Of a stretch of DNA of 9,347 nucleotides, positions 4,800 through 9,347 are shown in pieces (the stretch's first letter is position 1; every line of letters begins with the position of its first letter). Below the pieces are notes generated by a model. That model did not search any database. It was not told where the DNA came from and saw only the letters and a program-made list of their open reading frames with translations. The translations under genes and the position numbers were made by a program. This stretch comes from an archaeon (GTDB lineage Archaea > Aenigmatarchaeota > Aenigmatarchaeia > CG10238-14 > SCSR01), in contig SCSR01000052.1 of NCBI GenBank assembly GCA_004297575.1, positions 1 through 9,347 of the forward strand, written 5' to 3'.

Positions 4800-5060
4800 A
4801 TGAAAAGAGGGAGACCTAACGTAAGGAACACTGTATCCAAGTCGATAGTGACGATACTAGAATCGTCACGACTGCCAATGGCTACATCAACTATCTGTAA
4901 AATGATAGAGAAGGATACACAGAAAAAGGTCAGCTGGAACACAGTGCAAAAGTATATTGATGAGATGATGTCCTTGGGAAAGATCGAACCGACTGTTCTT
5001 CCACACTCCAAGGACGAAAACAAGAAAGGGCTTACTGTTTACAGCATCAAGAGAGCCTAA
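4800..5060 (+). CDS. Small winged-helix DNA-binding protein (86 aa), function unknown
   Basis: The basic N-terminus MKRGRPN has an AT-hook-like GRP and is followed by a winged-helix domain: helix 1 TVSKSIVTILESS, helix 2 TSTICKMIEKD, recognition helix SWNTVQKYIDEMMSLGKIE (WNTVxKYxxxMxxLGKI is a typical recognition-helix pattern), then a wing ending KGLTVYSIKR. The size and the lack of any other domain suggest a transcription regulator. The target is not evident; it stands immediately upstream of the DP1-like and polymerase genes in the same direction, with 48 bp between, so control of them or of itself is possible but unproven. The ATG at 4800 is chosen over 4776 because of the promoter position. 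Confidence 0.75.
   Translation: MKRGRPNVRNTVSKSIVTILESSRLPMATSTICKMIEKDTQKKVSWNTVQKYIDEMMSLGKIEPTVLPHSKDENKKGLTVYSIKRA
4848..4869. repeat. Perfect 8-bp inverted repeat inside the small winged-helix gene
   Basis: GTGACGAT (4848-4855) and ATCGTCAC (4862-4869) are exact reverse complements around a 6-base loop. The repeat is 49-70 bases into the coding sequence, where a hairpin in the mRNA or a DNA operator could act on expression. Confidence 0.5.
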
Positions 5061-5074
5061 TTTTGCAAAGCATG

Positions 5075-5080
5075 TTTAAA
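5075..5080 (+). promoter_or_regulatory. TATA-like element of the DP1-like gene
   Basis: TTTAAA is centred about 31 nt before the ATG at 5109, giving a leader of only a few bases. The spacing is slightly longer than for the other genes here. Confidence 0.4.
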
Positions 5081-5108
5081 CTTGCAACTGCAATATGCAT
5101 ACGGTATT

Positions 5109-6107
5109 ATGGAAAAGCAAGAACTAATCAGGAAATTCCTCAGTCTTGGATGCATGGTTGACCAGGACGCGCTTCAGGCAATGGTTGACAACCCTTCGGT
5201 GGCTGATAGGGCATTACAAATGATAACATCTGGCCAAAAGGTGCAGACGATAACATTGCAATGGCTAAACCACCAACCAGTGACTATAATCCAGACGTTC
5301 AATAAAATAAACGGTAGCATAACCCCGGATGATGTTATACGCTCGGTACAGAAGCGTTACGATAGTATGCGGGAGACATTGTCAAAACAGATGCAAAACA
5401 TGCTATCAATAAACAAGATCTCCCCTAAAACCAGGAACTTTTCGCTCATCTCCATGATAAAGGAGAATAACGGTAACTCGATACTTGTAGAAGATGACAC
5501 AGGAGAGGCACGATTGAGCTTGAAGAAGGAGCTGTCAGACAAGTCCAAATTTTTGGTTGAAGATGAGGTTGTTGGGTTGGAATGCGAGCAGGCAGAGGGC
5601 ATAGTCGTCGGAAATATTGTATGGCCAGATATACCGTTGGGTAGAATAGTAGCAAAGGCCGACTCATCGTGCATCTTCGCAGCGAATGTCCCGGATGGAA
5701 AACCATTCGACAGTGAATATGTGTTCTCATTTGGCAACCCAACAAACAGCAAAGCATTTTTCATAACAAACACCCCTGCTGTAAACACGTTTCCTGACCC
5801 ATGCATGGTACGTATTGGTGACGTAAAGATACTTTTCCTATCATGTACAGAGTACACCAAAACATGGGACGTGGCGCCGGAGGTTGCGTGCTTGAATCTC
5901 CTCAAGAAAAGGAGCTTGGACCCGCGAATAAATCTGGCAAGCGCAGATATGTCGCTATCAGATATACCCGATTTAATAGTATGTCCAACATCAGGCGAGC
6001 CAGCTGTCCTGAACTACAAAGGCACGACCATAATATCTACCAGTTACCCTGTCTGCTGGTCAGCCAATCTAAAAACCAGGGAAACATTTAAAATTAGCAT
6101 GGCATAG
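5109..6107 (+). CDS. DP1-like DNA polymerase small (B) subunit with inactivated phosphoesterase domain (332 aa)
   Basis: The order of parts matches DP1, the small subunit of archaeal PolD (DNA polymerase II small subunit). Residues 1-45 are a helical N-terminal domain (ELIRKFLSLGCMV). A linker carries VIRSVQKRYDSMRETL. An OB fold at about 109-175 reads VEDDTGEARLSLKK then VEDEVVGLECE and ends IVWPDIP, a strong DP1 phrase. A phosphoesterase-like domain fills about 176-332. In that domain the expected ligands are missing: AANVPDG (191-197) stands where DP1 has SDxHxGS, the GDxxDG segment is gone, TNTPAVN (220-226) replaces GNHDAVR, LSC (244-246) replaces YHG, and PTSG (293-296) replaces GHVH. 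The LLKKRSLDPR and C-terminal strands still align. DP1 usually has some 450-620 residues, so this is short. The ATG at 5109 is chosen over a TTG at 5082. The polymerase gene starts 7 bp after its stop. Assignment to the family is confident; binding to that polymerase is inference. Confidence 0.85.
   Translation: MEKQELIRKFLSLGCMVDQDALQAMVDNPSVADRALQMITSGQKVQTITLQWLNHQPVTIIQTFNKINGSITPDDVIRSVQKRYDSMRETLSKQMQNMLSINKISPKTRNFSLISMIKENNGNSILVEDDTGEARLSLKKELSDKSKFLVEDEVVGLECEQAEGIVVGNIVWPDIPLGRIVAKADSSCIFAANVPDGKPFDSEYVFSFGNPTNSKAFFITNTPAVNTFPDPCMVRIGDVKILFLSCTEYTKTWDVAPEVACLNLLKKRSLDPRINLASADMSLSDIPDLIVCPTSGEPAVLNYKGTTIISTSYPVCWSANLKTRETFKISMA
6086..6093 (+). promoter_or_regulatory. TATA box of polB inside the end of the DP1-like gene
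   Basis: ATTTAAAA is centred about 25 nt upstream of the polymerase ATG at 6115. It suggests a second, leaderless transcript for the polymerase besides any read-through from 5109. Confidence 0.5.
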
Positions 6108-6114
6108 ATACAGT

Positions 6115-8799
6115 ATGGATGTGGAATTCCAGCTTCTGGACTGCGACTATATTCTGGTTGATGGTGTAGTTGTAAGGCTGTTTGGCAGGACCAAGGAAGG
6201 TGAAAGCGTATGTGCGTTCTTCAGAGGATATGATCCATACTTTTACGCGCAGCACAAGGACAACATCGAGGAAATCAAAGGATTTTTAGTAAAGAAATTT
6301 GGCAAGCTCGTCAAAAAAGTAGATATTGTCGAAAGGTTCAGGCCGATTGGATACACACAAACAAAGACAAAGATGCTCAAGATATTTTTGACAGATCCGT
6401 CACAGACGCCGCTTGTAAGGGATGAATTATTGAAAGCAAGCCTTGTGCAGGAAATCTTCGAAGCAGACATACTTTTCAAATACCGTTTCATGGCCGATCA
6501 TGGGATATATGGGATGAGATGGCTGAAGGTCACTGGCACTCCTGCAAGGACAGACACCGTGAACACCAACATTAAAATAAATGCGGAAAAGTTTGAGCAG
6601 GCTGAAGACCAATTACCCAATTTGAGATACATGAGCGTTGACATTGAGACGTTGTCAGAAATGGAGGATATACCCAATCCAAAGAACGACAAAATCATAA
6701 TGGTAGCAATAAACTTCCATCCACACTTTGACGGGAAGAAGTCAATTGTTCTGATTGCAAAGAGATACAAGAATGTCAATTCGGCTATCGCAGCGTTCAG
6801 GACAGAAAAGGAGATGTTGGAAGAGTTTGCAAAGATAGTCGACACATACGACCCAGATGTCATAACAGGATACAACTTGAATGACTTTGACATGCCGTTT
6901 TTGCTTACAAGGATGGCTGAGAACAAAATCTCGCGTGTCATTGGCAGGTGCAACCAAAAGGCTTCTTTTTCAAGAAAGATCGGCTTGAGGCATAGAAATG
7001 ACATATGTGGCAGGGTTGTTGTGGACGTCTACGAGCTGATAAGGGAATCTATAGGCAAGGGATTACTCAGATTAAAAAGATATGGTCTGGGTGATGTATC
7101 CAAGGCATTGCTGCAGGAAGGCAAGCTGGATGTCTCATACAAGGATATACCCAAATATTGGGAGGATGATGGGGTGAATTTCGAAAAGCTCATCGAATAC
7201 TCGAGAAAAGATTCCGAATTGGCACTCAGGTTGCTGCTGGAAAAGAACATGCTTGACAAGTTCATAGAAATATCAAAGGTCTGCGGGCTTCTTTTGCAGG
7301 ACGTTCTTGAAGGTGGTGAAGCACAGAGAGTAGAGAACCTTTTGTTAAGGGAATTCAATAGCCATGGTTATGTGATACCGCTCAAGCCAAGTGATAAGGA
7401 AATAATGAGAAGGATTGATGAACGCGAATCAAAGGGCTTGAAAGGCGCATTGGTATTAGATCCTGTTACAGGGTTGCATACAGCATGTGTCGTGTATCTG
7501 GATTTCAAGAGCATGTACCCATCAATCTTCATAGCATACAACATCTGCCCGACAACACTGACAACAAAGGCCGATGACAATATCAAAACACCTTTAGGCA
7601 CAGAGTTTGTCTCAAAGAGCACCAAGCTCGGCGTGATGCCAAAAATAGTAGACGACCTGATAAAGGAGAGGGATGGGATCAAAGGGCAGATGTTCAAGGC
7701 TTCTGGCGACGAAAGGAGATTGCTTGAAGCAAAGCAGCTTGCGCTGAAGTACATGACAAACTCATTCTACGGATACACAGGTTATGTGAGGGCGAGAATG
7801 TACCTGTTGGATGTAGCAAACGCTATTACTGCTTGCGGAAGGGACATAATCCAGAGGGCAAAGCATGTTGTCGAGGATAGCAAGAAATATACTGTTGTCT
7901 ATGGTGACACAGATTCCATAATGGTGAAAATAGACACCATGGATTTGGACCAGGCATTCTCTACAGGAAAAGAGATAGAGAAAACAATCAACGGACATTT
8001 CAAGGGAACAATTGAGATGAAAATTGAGAATGTGTTCAAGACATTGCTGATAATGGGCAAGAAGAGATATGCAGGCACGAGCTATGAGAAGAGCAACGGT
8101 GAGTGGAAAGAAAAGATTGTGATGAAAGGGATAGAGACTGTCAGAAGGGACTGGTGTAACCTGACAAGCGATACGTTGCTGAAAGTTTTGGAAATAGTTT
8201 TGGGGGAACAGAAACCGAAAAAGGCATTGGAGTACATGAGGGAGATTGTCAAGAAACTAGAGAAGAATGAGATCCCTGTGGAGGAACTTGTCATCACAAA
8301 GGGCATGTCCAAGGCATTGAAGGAATACAAAGGCACACAGCCGCATATAGAGCTTGTAAAGAAGATGAGGAAAAGATCAGCAGGAACAGCGCCATCACTC
8401 GGTGATAGGATAGGTTTTATCATCATCCGTGGCACTCAGATATTGTCAGAAAGGGCAGAGGATCCAGATTATGCAAAGCAGCATGGGATGAAAGTTGACT
8501 CGAAATATTATATAGAGAATCAGATTCTTCCTCCACTAGAGCGTGTATTCGAAGCAATGGGCATATCCAAAGAGGAAATATTCGGCGGGGGCAAGCAAAG
8601 GATGCTGAGCGACATATTGAAAGGCGTCAACACCAAGCCGACTGTAGATTCGTTGAACGCAGTCGATGGAATGGTGTGTAGCAAATGCGACAGAAGTTAC
8701 AGAAGACCGCCATTGACAGGAAAATGCAATTGCGGTGGGGAGCTATTATTCTTTTCAGGCGATCAGAGGTCGAAGCAGTTCACACCGCTCAAACATTGA
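6115..8799 (+). CDS. polB: Family B DNA polymerase with 3'-5' exonuclease and a DP2-like C-terminal zinc module
   Basis: This 894-residue polymerase has an N-terminal domain (1-140), an exonuclease domain with ExoI DIE (D176, E178), ExoII YNLNDFD (N254, D259) and ExoIII YSRKD (Y362, D366), and a polymerase domain with motif A DFKSMYPSI (D463), motif B KYMTNSFYG (545-553), motif C YGDTDS (D598, D600) and KKRY (649-652). All catalytic residues are present and no intein interrupts the motifs. The thumb ends near 835 with QRMLSDIL (828-835), at the place of the PCNA-binding box of Thermococcales PolB. An extension of about 60 residues follows, with C855-x2-C858, RRPPL (863-867), GKC (869-871) and C873. 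RRPPL-x-GKC-x-CGG is the signature of the last zinc module of PolD subunit DP2, which contacts DP1. The enzyme should synthesise and proofread DNA with the DP1-like neighbour as partner. Its 3' end overlaps secD by 11 bp. Confidence 0.97.
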   Translation: MDVEFQLLDCDYILVDGVVVRLFGRTKEGESVCAFFRGYDPYFYAQHKDNIEEIKGFLVKKFGKLVKKVDIVERFRPIGYTQTKTKMLKIFLTDPSQTPLVRDELLKASLVQEIFEADILFKYRFMADHGIYGMRWLKVTGTPARTDTVNTNIKINAEKFEQAEDQLPNLRYMSVDIETLSEMEDIPNPKNDKIIMVAINFHPHFDGKKSIVLIAKRYKNVNSAIAAFRTEKEMLEEFAKIVDTYDPDVITGYNLNDFDMPFLLTRMAENKISRVIGRCNQKASFSRKIGLRHRNDICGRVVVDVYELIRESIGKGLLRLKRYGLGDVSKALLQEGKLDVSYKDIPKYWEDDGVNFEKLIEYSRKDSELALRLLLEKNMLDKFIEISKVCGLLLQDVLEGGEAQRVENLLLREFNSHGYVIPLKPSDKEIMRRIDERESKGLKGALVLDPVTGLHTACVVYLDFKSMYPSIFIAYNICPTTLTTKADDNIKTPLGTEFVSKSTKLGVMPKIVDDLIKERDGIKGQMFKASGDERRLLEAKQLALKYMTNSFYGYTGYVRARMYLLDVANAITACGRDIIQRAKHVVEDSKKYTVVYGDTDSIMVKIDTMDLDQAFSTGKEIEKTINGHFKGTIEMKIENVFKTLLIMGKKRYAGTSYEKSNGEWKEKIVMKGIETVRRDWCNLTSDTLLKVLEIVLGEQKPKKALEYMREIVKKLEKNEIPVEELVITKGMSKALKEYKGTQPHIELVKKMRKRSAGTAPSLGDRIGFIIIRGTQILSERAEDPDYAKQHGMKVDSKYYIENQILPPLERVFEAMGISKEEIFGGGKQRMLSDILKGVNTKPTVDSLNAVDGMVCSKCDRSYRRPPLTGKCNCGGELLFFSGDQRSKQFTPLKH

Positions 8800-9347
8800 G
8801 TTTCTTTATCTTTTCTAGCACAAGCATATATGCAGGCCTTGTAAGCAGGAATCCAACGAGAATGCCAACAACTGTCGTTATTGCGAAACCCCTCAGCGTC
8901 CCTATACCTATGAAAACAAGCGGTAACATTGCAAATGTCACCATGCTGGCAGAATTTGTCACGATTTCCAATGCAGTCCTGTGCCTTGTCCCTAGATCCT
9001 TCTCCTTCTCCATCAGCAACTGGTCCGTAATTATTATCATCTGGTTCACGCTAGTTCCAAGCACAGCTATGAGACCTGCAATTGCAGGTATATCCAGTGT
9101 CCATGGATTTGCCACTACAAATCCAGCAATCAAAGCCATCAACACGACGCTAACCCATCCAACTATGCCGTGTATGTTCTTGCTGTATACCCCTACGAAC
9201 ACAGCACCTACAATTATCAATCCGGCAAGCATCTGAGATGCAGCAAACCCAAGTATGAGCAATATCTCGCTGAAACTCAGCAACAGCATCGGTACGGTTA
9301 TTCGGAAATCCCTATACCTGATGAATATCACTACTGAGACGACGATA
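8789..9347 (-). CDS. secD: SecD protein-export membrane subunit, C-terminal part; 5' end outside window
   Basis: The 185 visible residues are the C-terminal membrane half of SecD, which with SecF uses the ion gradient to help release proteins translocated by SecYEG. The frame is open to base 9347, so a GTG at 9331 is internal. Recognised parts are IRYRDFRITVP at the right edge, SEILLILGFA, LDIPAIAGLIAVLGTSV, IITDQ, a cytosolic loop MEKEKDLGTRHR, MLPLVFIGIGTLRGFA, and GFLLTRPAYMLV. Two oddities: the TM4 motif, usually GTGVDxxIxI in archaea, reads GTSVNQMIII, placing Asn (9044-9046) where the essential Asp normally sits, and about 45 residues (9104-9238), including two extra hydrophobic stretches, lie between SEILLILGFAA and WTLDIPAIAG, which are usually close together. 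It converges with polB with an 11-bp overlap. Confidence 0.9.
   Translation of the reverse strand, partial: IVVSVVIFIRYRDFRITVPMLLLSFSEILLILGFAASQMLAGLIIVGAVFVGVYSKNIHGIVGWVSVVLMALIAGFVVANPWTLDIPAIAGLIAVLGTSVNQMIIITDQLLMEKEKDLGTRHRTALEIVTNSASMVTFAMLPLVFIGIGTLRGFAITTVVGILVGFLLTRPAYMLVLEKIKKLNV
8801..8814 (+). terminator. T-rich tract after polB
   Basis: TTTCTTTATCTTTT starts 2 nt after the polymerase stop codon and is a plausible archaeal pyrimidine-rich terminator, placed antisense to the C-terminal codons of secD. Confidence 0.35.

Noticed and set aside
4062..4800. CRISPR array or transposon ends in the AT-rich spacers
   Set aside because: No evenly spaced direct repeats, no terminal inverted repeats and no transposase are present.
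5082..5108. TTG start at 5082 for the DP1-like protein
   Set aside because: It lies next to the TATA-like element, and the ATG at 5109 gives a better N-terminus (MEKQELIRKF).
5357..5905. Long open frame antisense to the DP1-like gene (also 331-843 and 2744-3277 on the minus strand)
   Set aside because: They lie fully within well-supported genes, have no recognisable motif and look like composition-driven shadows.
7501..7918. Intein in the polymerase motifs
   Set aside because: Motifs A, B and C are uninterrupted with normal spacing and no splicing-domain signatures.

Overview
The window is a compact archaeal chromosome segment. The gene set is archaeal: Kae1 of the KEOPS complex, a small PRC-barrel protein, ThpR, a CBS-pair protein with a zinc knuckle, an Hjc-type nuclease, a COG2129-type phosphoesterase, a family B DNA polymerase, a DP1-like polymerase small subunit and SecD. 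SecD argues for a euryarchaeal or DPANN lineage rather than a crenarchaeon. The very short spacers and leaderless-looking promoters fit a small-genome (DPANN-like, perhaps Micrarchaeota/Diapherotrites-type) organism, but that placement is inference.

Layout. Positions 1-925 hold the 3' part of kae1 (+). A PRC-barrel gene (-) and thpR (+) diverge from a 34-bp spacer. A CBS/zinc gene (-) meets thpR tail to tail at a shared TTAA. An Hjc-like nuclease (-) and a metallophosphoesterase (+) diverge from a 33-bp spacer. A winged-helix-like gene (+, 3441-3824) follows. Positions 3825 to about 4720 are visibly AT-richer and carry two leftward genes, one an HNH endonuclease; this looks like an acquired island. 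Host-like sequence resumes with a small winged-helix gene (4800-5060), a DP1-like small subunit (5109-6107) and a family B DNA polymerase (6115-8799). The 3' part of secD (-) runs off the right edge.

The most notable unit is the 5109-8799 pair. DP1 is normally the small, proofreading subunit of the archaeal D-family polymerase PolD. Here a shortened DP1-like protein that has apparently lost every phosphoesterase metal ligand lies 7 bp upstream of a B-family polymerase with intact polymerase and 3'-5' exonuclease motifs. That polymerase ends in a zinc module (C855, C858, C871, C873 with RRPPL and GKC) that closely resembles the C-terminal zinc module of the PolD large subunit DP2, the part that docks DP1. 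The predicted result is a PolB catalytic subunit plus an inactive B subunit joined through a C-terminal zinc domain. That is the architecture of eukaryotic replicative polymerases, here built from archaeal PolD parts.

Most starts have a TATA-like element centred 25-27 nt upstream of the start codon, implying mainly leaderless transcription and a separate promoter for nearly every gene, PolB included. Several enzymes show substitutions at residues normally catalytic: Hjc-like E to Q, phosphoesterase D to C and N to S, SecD D to N.
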